This document shows positions 21,504 through 28,827 of a stretch of 64,000 bases of DNA, piece after piece. The number at the start of each line of letters is the position of its first letter. The first letter of the stretch is position 1. The stretch spans positions 682,001-746,000 of the forward strand of contig CAWCHK010000003.1 in assembly GCA_963795385.1 (NCBI GenBank), written 5' to 3'. The notes under the pieces are model-generated. The model worked only from the letters and a program-made list of their open reading frames with translations. It had not been told where the DNA came from and did no database searches. Made by a program: the position numbers and the translations under genes. This stretch comes from CAVURS01 sp963795385 (GTDB lineage Bacteria > Actinomycetota > Actinomycetes > Actinomycetales > CAVURS01).

Positions 21504-22252
21504 GCCCCGAACCCCAGCGACCGCGGGTCGATCAGGGCCTGGGCGACGATGACCCTCGTGCCGTCGTGGGCGACTGCCGGGCCGCCGTGCAGCTGGTACC
21601 CCTCGGCCAGCGCGTCACTGACCCGCTGGCAGAAGGCGTCGTCGTCGGGGCCGGTCAGCACCCGGTAGGCCAGCCGTCCCTCCGCGATCGGTGCGACGAC
21701 TGCGGACTCCGGCTCGGGCACCGCTGGCTCAGTCATGGCTCCAGGGTAGGCAGGCCGCCGCGTGGTCCACTCCCTGCCCTTGGCGGCCAGGTCCATCGCC
21801 TCGTTGGCCAGCCGGTCGGCGGCGGAGTTCAGCTCGCGGGGGATCCACTGGTAGGTCACCTGCCCACTGGGCAGGATCTGGCGGGCCTGCAGCGCCAGCC
21901 GGCGCATCTCCTCGTGCTTGATCTTCCAGCGACCGGACATCTGCTCGACGACCAGCTTGGAGTCCAGCCGGGCCTCGACCATCGCGGCGGGGTCGATCGC
22001 CCGGGCCATCGTCAGCGCGGCCACCAGGCCGGAGTACTCCGCCACGTTGTTGGTCGTCTCACCCAGGTACTTCGCGTCCTCGGCCAGGACCTCCCGGGTC
22101 TCCGGGTCGCGGACCAGGGCGCCGTACGCCGCGGGCCCGGGGTTGCCGCGCGAGCCGCCGTCCGCCTCGACGAGCAGCCGCCGCGGGCCGGACCGGCCCG
22201 GCCGCGCGGTGGCGTCAGCCGGCTCGACCGGCTCGTCGAACGGCAGCGTCAC
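21500..22252 (-). CDS. RNase HI fused to a DUF1737-like domain
   Basis: A 250-residue protein starting at GTG 22252 (V-T-L-P-F-D-E). Residues about 30-170 are RNase HI: L-V-E-A-D-G-G-S-R-G-N-P-G-P-A (first Asp), A-E-Y-S-G-L (Glu), A-R-L-D-S-K-L-V (Asp) and N-S-A-A-D-R-L-A-N-E-A-M-D (last Asp). It would cleave RNA in RNA-DNA hybrids. The C-terminal 70 residues (L-A-Y-R-V-L-T-G-P to V-I-V-A-Q-A-L) look like DUF1737. M. tuberculosis Rv2228c at the same place is RNase H fused to a phosphatase domain, so the partner differs here. A separate start at the ATG of M-T-E-P-A-V is possible. Confidence 0.85.
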   Translation of the reverse strand: MTLPFDEPVEPADATARPGRSGPRRLLVEADGGSRGNPGPAAYGALVRDPETREVLAEDAKYLGETTNNVAEYSGLVAALTMARAIDPAAMVEARLDSKLVVEQMSGRWKIKHEEMRRLALQARQILPSGQVTYQWIPRELNSAADRLANEAMDLAAKGREWTTRRPAYPGAMTEPAVPEPESAVVAPIAEGRLAYRVLTGPDDDAFCQRVSDALAEGYQLHGGPAVAHDGTRVIVAQALIDPRSLGFGA

Positions 22253-22989
22253 AGGCCGGACTCGGGCACCCGGACGAGGATGCGCCGGCACTCCTCGCAG
22301 CGCACGACCTCGTCGGCCGGCGCCGATGCGATCCGCTGGAGATCGGTCGGGTTCAGCTCCATGTGGCAGCCCTCGCACCGGCGCTGGTGCAGCCGGGCCG
22401 CGCCGGTGCCGGAGCTGGCGGCCCGGATCTTCTCGTACAGCGTGACCAGGTCCTCCGGGAGCTGACCCGCGAGCGCGTCCCGGCCGGCGCTGGCCTCCTC
22501 GTGCTCGGCGTCCAGCGTGACCATCGCCGCCGCGCGCTCGGCCTCGGTGTCGGCCAGGTCGGTCGATAGGCGGTCGCGCTCGTCCCTGAGCTCCCCGGCT
22601 CGCGCCGTGACGGTCTCGAGCCGCTCCATGACCTCGAGCTCGACGTCCTCGAGGTCGCTCTGCCGCTTGGCCAGCGAGACCAGCTCGTGCTGGATCGACT
22701 CCAGGTCCTTGTGCGAACCCTGTCCGGAGTCCAGCCGGCCCTGGTCGCGCACGACGCGCTGGCGGACCAGCTCGACGTCGCCCTCGGCCTTGACCAGCTC
22801 GCGGCCGATGTCGGTCTGCTCGGTCTCGGCGACGACGACCTCGTCGCGCAGCCGTTCGGCCCGCTGCTCGAGCTCGGCGATCCGGGCGTGCTGCGGCAGG
22901 GCCGAGCGGCGATGGGCGATCTGGTCGATCCGCGTGTCCAGGGCCTGCAGGTCGAGCAGGCGGCTCTGGTCGCTGGGCGAGGCTTTCAG
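22249..22989 (-). CDS. zinc-ribbon coiled-coil protein, CTG start
   Basis: A 246-residue DUF164/C4-type protein. Residues about 10-180 form a long coiled coil rich in Glu, Arg, Leu and Gln. Residues about 200-240 carry two C-x-x-C pairs (C-E-G-C-H-M-E-L-N-P and V-R-C-E-E-C-R-R-I-L), a zinc ribbon. Homologues start M-K-A-x-P; here that position is CTG (22989), with GAGGAGG six bases upstream and the Nif3 stop overlapping as CTGA. No ATG, GTG or TTG fits the conserved N-terminus. Possibly a nucleic-acid-associated protein. It sits beside nif3 and RNase H, as in mycobacteria. Confidence 0.87.
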   Translation of the reverse strand: MKASPSDQSRLLDLQALDTRIDQIAHRRSALPQHARIAELEQRAERLRDEVVVAETEQTDIGRELVKAEGDVELVRQRVVRDQGRLDSGQGSHKDLESIQHELVSLAKRQSDLEDVELEVMERLETVTARAGELRDERDRLSTDLADTEAERAAAMVTLDAEHEEASAGRDALAGQLPEDLVTLYEKIRAASSGTGAARLHQRRCEGCHMELNPTDLQRIASAPADEVVRCEECRRILVRVPESGL

Positions 22990-24263
22990 GCCGGGCCTCC
23001 TCGGCTGGGGACGTGCAGGGTCCAAGGGTCTGTCCGCGTCGTCGAGACGCGGGCCTCCACCGTAGTCTGCCCATTCCCCAGTGCGGCCATCACCCGGTCC
23101 GCGCAGCCCGCCAGCCACGGCCACTCGCTGGCCCAGTGCGAGACGTCGACCAGCCACGGTGGCCCGTCGGACTCCTCGCGGGCCTCCAGGGCCGGATGGT
23201 GTCGCAGGTCGGCAGTGACGTAGGCGTCGGCCCCACTGCGCCGTACGGCGTCGAACAGCGAGTCCCCCGCCCCGCCGCAGACGGCCACCCGGCGGACCCG
23301 GCCGACCTCCGGGCCGGCCACCCGCACCCCCTGGACGGTCGAGGGCAGGGCGCCGGCCACGATGAGGGCCAGCTCGTGCAGGGACACGGACGACGGGAGG
23401 TTGCCGACCCGCCCGATGCCGGTCGGCCCGGACCACGAGGCCAGCTCGTAGATGTCGAAGACCGGGTCGTTGTAGGGATGGGCACCACGTGCTGCGGCCA
23501 CCACCGCGTCGCGCCGTCCGCGCGGGGCCTGCATCTCGATCCGGGCCTCTGCGACCTCGGTCAGCCGGCCGTGCTCGCCGATGACCGGCTGGGTGGTCGG
23601 CCCGGGGATGAACGAGCCGCTGCCGACCGCGAGCCAGACGCAGCGGGAGTAGTCGCCGATGACGCCCGCCCCTGCTGCCGTCATCGCGTCGATCACCGCT
23701 TGAGCGTGGTCCTGCGGCACGAAGGTGACGATCTTGTCGGTGGGATGCATCGGCTCGACGACAAGGGGTGAGAGGTTCTCGAGCCCGATCACCCGGGCCA
23801 GCGCGTCGGACACGCCGGGGGCGGCGGCATCGGCGTTGGTGTGGGCGACGTAGAGCGCGGCGCCGGCCCGGACCAGCTCGTGGACGACCCGGCCCTTGGC
23901 CGTCGTCACCGGCACGCCGTGCACGCCGCGCAGCAGCAGCGGGTGGTGGGTGACGACCAGGTCCGCGCCGAACTCCTTGGCCTCCTCGACGACGGCGAGG
24001 GTCGGGTCGATCGCGAACAGGATCCGGCGCACGGGCGTGGCCGGGTCGCCGCAGACCAGCCCGACGGCGTCCCACTCGGCCGCGCTGGACGGCGGGTAGA
24101 GCCGCTCCAGCTCGGTCACCACGGTGCCGACGGTCACGGCCTGCGGATCCGGCTCCGAAGCCGGTGAGCCGCCACCGGGAGTGTCCGGCGACTCGACGTT
24201 CTCGACCATGGGCAGGGCGGTTGGGGAGACTCTGGCCGGAGTTGGGTTCTCGTCCATGGTCAC
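22986..24263 (-). CDS. Nif3-like dinuclear metal centre protein
   Basis: About 425 residues of the Nif3/YqfO family, with the metal-binding histidines in V-V-T-H-H-P-L-L and a later H-x-x-x-E region (V-D-V-S-H-W-A-S-E). The family insert typical of Gram-positive members lies between the halves (residues about 170-280). The start is set at GTG 24263 because TAGCCT stands seven bases before it (leaderless). ATG 24257 and ATG 24209 are alternatives. Biochemical role is unsettled in the family. It is first in the run through the zinc-ribbon, RNase H, rhodanese and metZ genes. Confidence 0.86.
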   Translation of the reverse strand: MTMDENPTPARVSPTALPMVENVESPDTPGGGSPASEPDPQAVTVGTVVTELERLYPPSSAAEWDAVGLVCGDPATPVRRILFAIDPTLAVVEEAKEFGADLVVTHHPLLLRGVHGVPVTTAKGRVVHELVRAGAALYVAHTNADAAAPGVSDALARVIGLENLSPLVVEPMHPTDKIVTFVPQDHAQAVIDAMTAAGAGVIGDYSRCVWLAVGSGSFIPGPTTQPVIGEHGRLTEVAEARIEMQAPRGRRDAVVAAARGAHPYNDPVFDIYELASWSGPTGIGRVGNLPSSVSLHELALIVAGALPSTVQGVRVAGPEVGRVRRVAVCGGAGDSLFDAVRRSGADAYVTADLRHHPALEAREESDGPPWLVDVSHWASEWPWLAGCADRVMAALGNGQTTVEARVSTTRTDPWTLHVPSRGGPA

Positions 24264-24481
24264 GCACCGTAGGCTATCGACTTCAGAACGTCGCGACCGG
24301 TTGGGCGCGACACGGCCCCGGATCGGGACCGCACCCACGAGACCTGCCATCTCGCTGCTGGGCTCCGCCGGTCGGGAGCAGGGGACGTGCGACAGCACGT
24401 GGCGGAACCGCAGATTTCGCACATTTTGCGGCCGGGGCACGGGTGCCGTCAATGGATGACCACAGTCTCCACCGATCGGGG

Positions 24482-24554
24482 TGGGCCCGGCCGGGTTCGA
24501 ACCGACGACACCCGCGGTGTAAACGCGGTGCTCTACCAGCTGAGCTACAGGCCC
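24482..24554 (-). tRNA. tRNA-Val (anticodon UAC)
   Basis: Seventy-three bases fold as a cloverleaf on the minus strand. The acceptor GGGCCTG pairs with CGGGCCC (one G-U), the D-arm carries AGCTCAGCTGGTAGAGC, the anticodon stem CCGCG/CGCGG encloses the loop TTTACAC, and the T-arm is GGTTCGAACCC. The anticodon TAC reads valine codons GUA/GUG. The CCA end is not encoded; the next base after the discriminator A is C. Confidence 0.95.
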
Positions 24555-24582
24555 TGGTCTGGGCTCATGGTCCCAGCAAGGG

Positions 24583-25050
24583 TCACGCCGACGCGAGCGC
24601 CTCGCGGTAGGCGGCCCGGCTGCGCGCGTCGCCCAGGCCGTTGACGACCCGCCACCGGATCACACCGGTCGGGTCGACCAGGAAGGACCCCCGCAGCGCC
24701 GCTCCGACCGTCTCGTTCAGGACGCCGTACGACCGCGCCACGGCGCCGTGCGGCCAGAAGTCGGAGAGCAGCGGATAGTCGTAGCTCCCCGCCTCGGCGA
24801 AGGCTCGCAGCGACTGCATCGGGTCGCAGGAGACCGCCAGGACCTGCACGCCGTCGTTCTGGAACGTCGTCAGGTCGTCCCGGATCTCGTCGAGCTCGCT
24901 GGTGCAGATGCGGGAGAACGCGAAGGGGTAGAACACGATGAGCGCTGATCGCCCGCGCTGCAGTACGCCGGCCAGGTCGACCATCTCGCCGAGATGGCTG
25001 CGCAGGACGAAATCCGGTGCGGCATCACCGATCTGGAGCGGTTCGCTCAA
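24583..25050 (-). CDS. ahpE: AhpE/Bcp-type peroxiredoxin
   Basis: A 155-residue 1-Cys-like peroxiredoxin that reduces peroxides. The peroxidatic cysteine is C49 in Y-P-F-A-F-S-R-I-C-T-S-E, matching P-x-x-x-(T/S)-x-x-C, and the catalytic arginine lies in V-I-R-W-R-V. The N-terminus I-G-D-A-A-P-D-F is the family standard. Only TTG 25050 fits it; that start overlaps the stop of the DUF3052 gene as TTGA. The ahpE-DUF3052-aceE-region order matches Rv2238c-Rv2239c in M. tuberculosis. The stop lies 29 bases from tRNA-Val. Confidence 0.9.
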   Translation of the reverse strand: MSEPLQIGDAAPDFVLRSHLGEMVDLAGVLQRGRSALIVFYPFAFSRICTSELDEIRDDLTTFQNDGVQVLAVSCDPMQSLRAFAEAGSYDYPLLSDFWPHGAVARSYGVLNETVGAALRGSFLVDPTGVIRWRVVNGLGDARSRAAYREALASA

Positions 25051-25502
25051 CGACGGCCGCCCTTTGGTGCCACGAGCCGGGTCGCGATCCAGTCGGCGCC
25101 GGCGGACAGGCTGGTCGTCGCATGCAGCCCCGCGGTGAGCGCGGCCTCTTCGACCTCGCTGGCCTGGACGTGGCCGTCGCGGCCGGTCTTCGGGGTGAGC
25201 AGCAGCACCATGCCGCGGTCGGCCAGGTTGGTCAGGACGTCGACGAGCGCGTCCACCAGGTCGCCGTCCTCGTCCCGCCACCAGAGCAGTCCGACGTCCG
25301 CCACGTCGTCGACGGCGTCCTCGTCGACGAGCTCGCCGCCGACCGACTCCTCGAGCGCCGACCGGAGCTCCTCGTCGACGTCGCTGTCGTAGCCGAACTC
25401 CTGCACCAGCTGTCCCTGGCGACACCCGAGCCGGGCGGCCAGCCCGCTGCCCTCGCGAGCGACTGCCGGGCTGGCCTGCGTCGCGCCTATGCCTTGCTCC
25501 AC
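25047..25502 (-). CDS. DUF3052 domain protein
   Basis: A 151-residue acidic protein starting at GTG 25502 and coupled to ahpE by a TTGA overlap. Family landmarks are L-V-Q-E-F-G-Y-D-S-D-V-D, V-G-L-L-W-W-R-D-E-D-G-D-L-V-D-A-L-V-D and V-L-L-L-T-P-K-T-G-R. It corresponds in position to Rv2239c. No catalytic residues are known in the family. The first 20 residues are poorly conserved-looking, so a start further in is possible. Confidence 0.85.
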   Translation of the reverse strand: MEQGIGATQASPAVAREGSGLAARLGCRQGQLVQEFGYDSDVDEELRSALEESVGGELVDEDAVDDVADVGLLWWRDEDGDLVDALVDVLTNLADRGMVLLLTPKTGRDGHVQASEVEEAALTAGLHATTSLSAGADWIATRLVAPKGGRR

Positions 25503-25566
25503 CCGGGTAGTCCACTAGAGGCCGGTCACGAAGGCAAGCGGTCAGGCGTCTGATGAGACGGCCGCC

Positions 25567-25578
25567 TAGTCTTGGCTC
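25567..25578 (+). promoter_or_regulatory. -10 element of the FdhF-like gene, leaderless spacing
   Basis: TAGTCT at 25567-25572 fits TAnnnT and is followed by six bases before the ATG at 25579. No ribosome-binding site is present in the gap, so a leaderless transcript is likely. Confidence 0.5.
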
Positions 25579-27882
25579 ATGAGCGAGCGCGGTGGGAAGC
25601 GGGGCCGCAGGCCGGGCGACCACACGAAGGCGAAGCCGAAGGAATGGGCCACCGGCCTGCCCGCCATCGTCTCCTCGTTCGAGCACGGCCTGGGCCAGAT
25701 GGGCGCCGTCCGGACGGCGCGCACCTTCTTGCGGCTGAACCAGGTCCACGGCTTCGACTGCCCCTCCTGCGCCTGGCCCGACCCGGACCCGGCCAACCGT
25801 CGCCCGGCCGAGTTCTGCGAGAGCGGCGCGAAGGCCGTGGCCTGGGAGGCGACCGACCGCCGGGTCGACCGGGCGTTCTTCGCCCAGCACTCCGTCGCCG
25901 ACCTGCACGAGCGCAGCGAGTGGTGGCTGGGTCAGCAGGGCCGGTTGACCGAGCCGATGTACAAGCCGGCCGGAGGCACGCACTACGAGCCGATCGGCTG
26001 GGACGCGGCGTACGACGTGGTCGCCCGTCATCTCAGGTCGCTCGCAGACCCCGACGACGCGTTCTTCTACACGTCCGGGCGGACCAGCAACGAGGCGGCG
26101 TTCCTCTACCAGCTGATGGTTCGCGCCTACGGGACCAACAACCTCCCCGACTGCTCGAACATGTGCCACGAGTCCTCCGGCACGGCGCTGACCTCGACCA
26201 TCGGGATCGGCAAGGGGGCGGTCACCCTCGACAGCCTCGAGCACGCCGAGCTCATCATCATCTGCGGCCAGAACACCGGCACCACGGCTCCGCGGATGCT
26301 GACCCACCTGGAGGCGGCCAAGAAGAACGGCGCCCGCATCATCGCGGTGAACCCGCTGCCCGAGGCCGGCTTGATGCGGTTCAAGAACCCGCAGTCGATC
26401 GACGGTGTCCTGGGATCCGGCACGCCGATCGCCGACATGTACCTGCCGATCCGGCTCTCCGGCGACAAGGCGCTCTTCCAGGCCGTCGGTGCCCGTCTGA
26501 TCGAGCTGGACGAGATGGAGGGGGCGGAGCCGGGCTCGGTCCTGGACCGGGACTTCATCCACAGCCACACCAGTGGCTTCTTCGACTACGCCGAGCATGT
26601 GAGGTCGCTCGACTGGGCCAAGGTCGAGGCGGCCACCGGCCTGCGCCGCGACGAGATCGAGTCGTTCACGCAGGAGATCGCCGCGAGCCGGGCCACGGTC
26701 GTCGCATGGACCATGGGCCTGACCCAGCACCGGGACGCCGTCGCGACCATCCGCGAGATCGTGAACGTCCTTCTGCTGCAAGGCAACGTCGGCAAGGAGG
26801 GCGCGGGGCCGCTACCCGTCCGCGGTCACTCCAACGTCCAGGGCGACCGGACGATGGGCATCTGGGAGAAGATGCCCGACACCTTCCTGGACGCCCTGGG
26901 CAAGGAGTTCGGCTTCGACCCGCCCCGAGAGCATGGTGCCCACGCGGTCGAGACGGTCCAGCGGCTGAGGGACCACGGCGTACGCGTGTTCTTCTCGATG
27001 GGCGGCAACTTCGCGACGGCGACGCCCGACACCGACGTGGTCCTCGACGGGCTGGCGGCCTGTGACCTCACCGTCCAGGTCTCCACGAAGCTGAACCGAT
27101 CGCACACCGCCACCGGCACCGAGGCGCTGATCCTCCCCGTCCGCGGCCGCACGGACAAGGACGAGACGGCCGCGGGCCTGCAGTCGGTGACGGTCGAGGA
27201 CAGCCAGGGCCAGGTCCACGCCAGCATCGGCCGGCTCGACCCGCCCTCGCTGGAGTGCAAGAGCGAGCCGACGCTCATCGCCGAGCTCGCCGAGCGCCTG
27301 CTCGGCGACGTGGGCGACATCCCGTGGCGGGAGTTCGCCGCCGACTACTCCCGGATCCGAGAGAGCGTGGCCCGGGTCGTCCCGGGCTTCGACGACTTCA
27401 ACGAGAAGATCAAGCGGCCGGGCGGCTTCCTGCTCCCGCACCCGCCGCGCGACGAGCGTGTCTTCAAGACGTCGGACGAGCGGGCCCACTTCACGGTGAG
27501 CGAGCTCGAGGTCCTGCCCCTGCCCGAGGGCCGCCTGCTCCTGCAGACCATCCGCAGCCACGACCAGTTCAACACGACGGTGTACGGCCACAACGACCGC
27601 TACCGCGGCGTCCACGGCAACCGCCGGGTCGTGCTGGTGAACCCGGACGACCTGCACGGCCTGGGCTTCCACGGCGGAGACGTCGTCGACGTGGTCAGCG
27701 AGTGGGAGGACGGCGAGCGCCGGGCCGAGGAGTTCACGTTGATGAGCTACCCGAGCGCGCGCGGCTGCGCGGCGGCGTACTTCCCCGAGACCAACGTCCT
27801 GGTGCCCGCGGACTACATGGCGAAGGAGAGCTTCACCCCGGTGAGCAAGAGCATCGTGGTGCGGTTCGAGGCGCGCACGTGA
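25579..27882 (+). CDS. FdhF/YdeP-like molybdopterin oxidoreductase
   Basis: A 767-residue bis-MGD oxidoreductase alpha subunit. Residues C61-P-S-C64 in the N-terminal region belong to the short YdeP-type motif instead of a full [4Fe-4S] motif. F-F-Y-T-S-G-R-T-S-N-E-A-A-F, N-M-C-H-E-S-S-G, G-Q-N-T-G-T-T-A-P-R-M-L and L-L-L-Q-G-N-V-G-K-E-G-A-G are the cofactor-binding blocks. No in-frame TGA, so not a selenoprotein. Electron acceptor and substrate are unknown; no beta or gamma subunit is present. FdhD follows directly. The pair sits between DUF3052 and aceE, interrupting an order conserved in mycobacteria. Confidence 0.9.
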   Translation: MSERGGKRGRRPGDHTKAKPKEWATGLPAIVSSFEHGLGQMGAVRTARTFLRLNQVHGFDCPSCAWPDPDPANRRPAEFCESGAKAVAWEATDRRVDRAFFAQHSVADLHERSEWWLGQQGRLTEPMYKPAGGTHYEPIGWDAAYDVVARHLRSLADPDDAFFYTSGRTSNEAAFLYQLMVRAYGTNNLPDCSNMCHESSGTALTSTIGIGKGAVTLDSLEHAELIIICGQNTGTTAPRMLTHLEAAKKNGARIIAVNPLPEAGLMRFKNPQSIDGVLGSGTPIADMYLPIRLSGDKALFQAVGARLIELDEMEGAEPGSVLDRDFIHSHTSGFFDYAEHVRSLDWAKVEAATGLRRDEIESFTQEIAASRATVVAWTMGLTQHRDAVATIREIVNVLLLQGNVGKEGAGPLPVRGHSNVQGDRTMGIWEKMPDTFLDALGKEFGFDPPREHGAHAVETVQRLRDHGVRVFFSMGGNFATATPDTDVVLDGLAACDLTVQVSTKLNRSHTATGTEALILPVRGRTDKDETAAGLQSVTVEDSQGQVHASIGRLDPPSLECKSEPTLIAELAERLLGDVGDIPWREFAADYSRIRESVARVVPGFDDFNEKIKRPGGFLLPHPPRDERVFKTSDERAHFTVSELEVLPLPEGRLLLQTIRSHDQFNTTVYGHNDRYRGVHGNRRVVLVNPDDLHGLGFHGGDVVDVVSEWEDGERRAEEFTLMSYPSARGCAAAYFPETNVLVPADYMAKESFTPVSKSIVVRFEART

Positions 27883-27903
27883 CCAGCTCCCGATGACGCG
27901 CTG

Positions 27904-28743
27904 ATGGGCCGGGTCACGGCCCGGGCGCCGTCGCTGCGGATCGAGCTCACTCCGGACGGACCGATCACCCAGCGGCGGCCGGACACCCTCACGGTCGAGG
28001 AGCCGATGGAGATCCGGGTCCAGGGCCGGCCGCTCTCGGTGACGATGCGCACGCCCGGCGACGACTTCGACCTCGCGATCGGCTTCCTGCTCACGGAGGG
28101 CCTGATCGGGTCGGCCTCGGACGTCGCCACCCTGATGCACTGCCAGGACCTCGGTGACGACGGACGCCCGACGTACAACGTGGTGGACGTCGTTCTCGCC
28201 GATGGTGTTGCAGCGCCGGATGTCTCGCTGGAGCGCAGCTTCTACACGACCTCCTCCTGCGGCGTCTGCGGCAAGGCCAGCATCGACGCCGTGCGCACCA
28301 CCTCGCCGTACGACGTGCACGACGCGCTCCCGCGGCTGGACCCCGCGGTGCTGGGCGGGCTGCCGGACGCGCTGCGCGAGCGGCAGAAGGTCTTCGACCG
28401 GACCGGAGGGCTGCATGCGGCTGGGCTGTTCACCGCCGACGGCGAGCTGCTGGCCGTCCGGGAGGACGTCGGGCGGCACAACGCGGTCGACAAGCTCGTC
28501 GGCTGGGCGGCCCGGGAGGGACGGCTGCCGCTGGACCGCTGCGTCCTGATGCTGAGTGGCCGGGCATCGTTCGAGCTGACCCAGAAGGCCACGATGGCCG
28601 GCATCCCGGTCCTCGCCGCCGTGTCCGCGCCGTCCAGCCTGGCGGTCGAGCTCGCCGTGGAGGCGGGCCTGACCCTCGTGGGCTTCCTCCGGCCGCCGCG
28701 GATGACCGTCTACGCCGGGTCCGAACGCCTGGTGGCAGGATGA
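27904..28743 (+). CDS. fdhD: FdhD sulfurtransferase for molybdoenzymes
   Basis: A 279-residue protein that passes sulfur from a cysteine desulfurase to the molybdenum cofactor of formate-dehydrogenase-type enzymes. The essential cysteine motif is S-S-C-G-V-C-G-K-A-S; R-T-P-G-D-D-F-D-L-A-I-G-F-L-L and E-D-V-G-R-H-N-A-V-D-K are also diagnostic. It follows the FdhF-like gene by 21 bases, so it very likely matures that enzyme. This context supports a sulfurated Mo/W site in the FdhF-like protein. Confidence 0.94.
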   Translation: MGRVTARAPSLRIELTPDGPITQRRPDTLTVEEPMEIRVQGRPLSVTMRTPGDDFDLAIGFLLTEGLIGSASDVATLMHCQDLGDDGRPTYNVVDVVLADGVAAPDVSLERSFYTTSSCGVCGKASIDAVRTTSPYDVHDALPRLDPAVLGGLPDALRERQKVFDRTGGLHAAGLFTADGELLAVREDVGRHNAVDKLVGWAAREGRLPLDRCVLMLSGRASFELTQKATMAGIPVLAAVSAPSSLAVELAVEAGLTLVGFLRPPRMTVYAGSERLVAG

Positions 28744-28827
28744 GAGCACCGAGAGCGACCACGACGCACGGCCCCACCCGGGCCGGGGCACCGTGTCTGG
28801 TCGCGTGCGCGACGAAGGAGATGGCGC

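Noticed and set aside
24258..24481. A gene between nif3 and tRNA-Val
   Set aside because: The open frames there have no codon bias or ribosome-binding site; I see only the nif3 promoter.
25579..27882. Selenocysteine in the FdhF-like enzyme
   Set aside because: There is no in-frame TGA; the motif region has cysteines.
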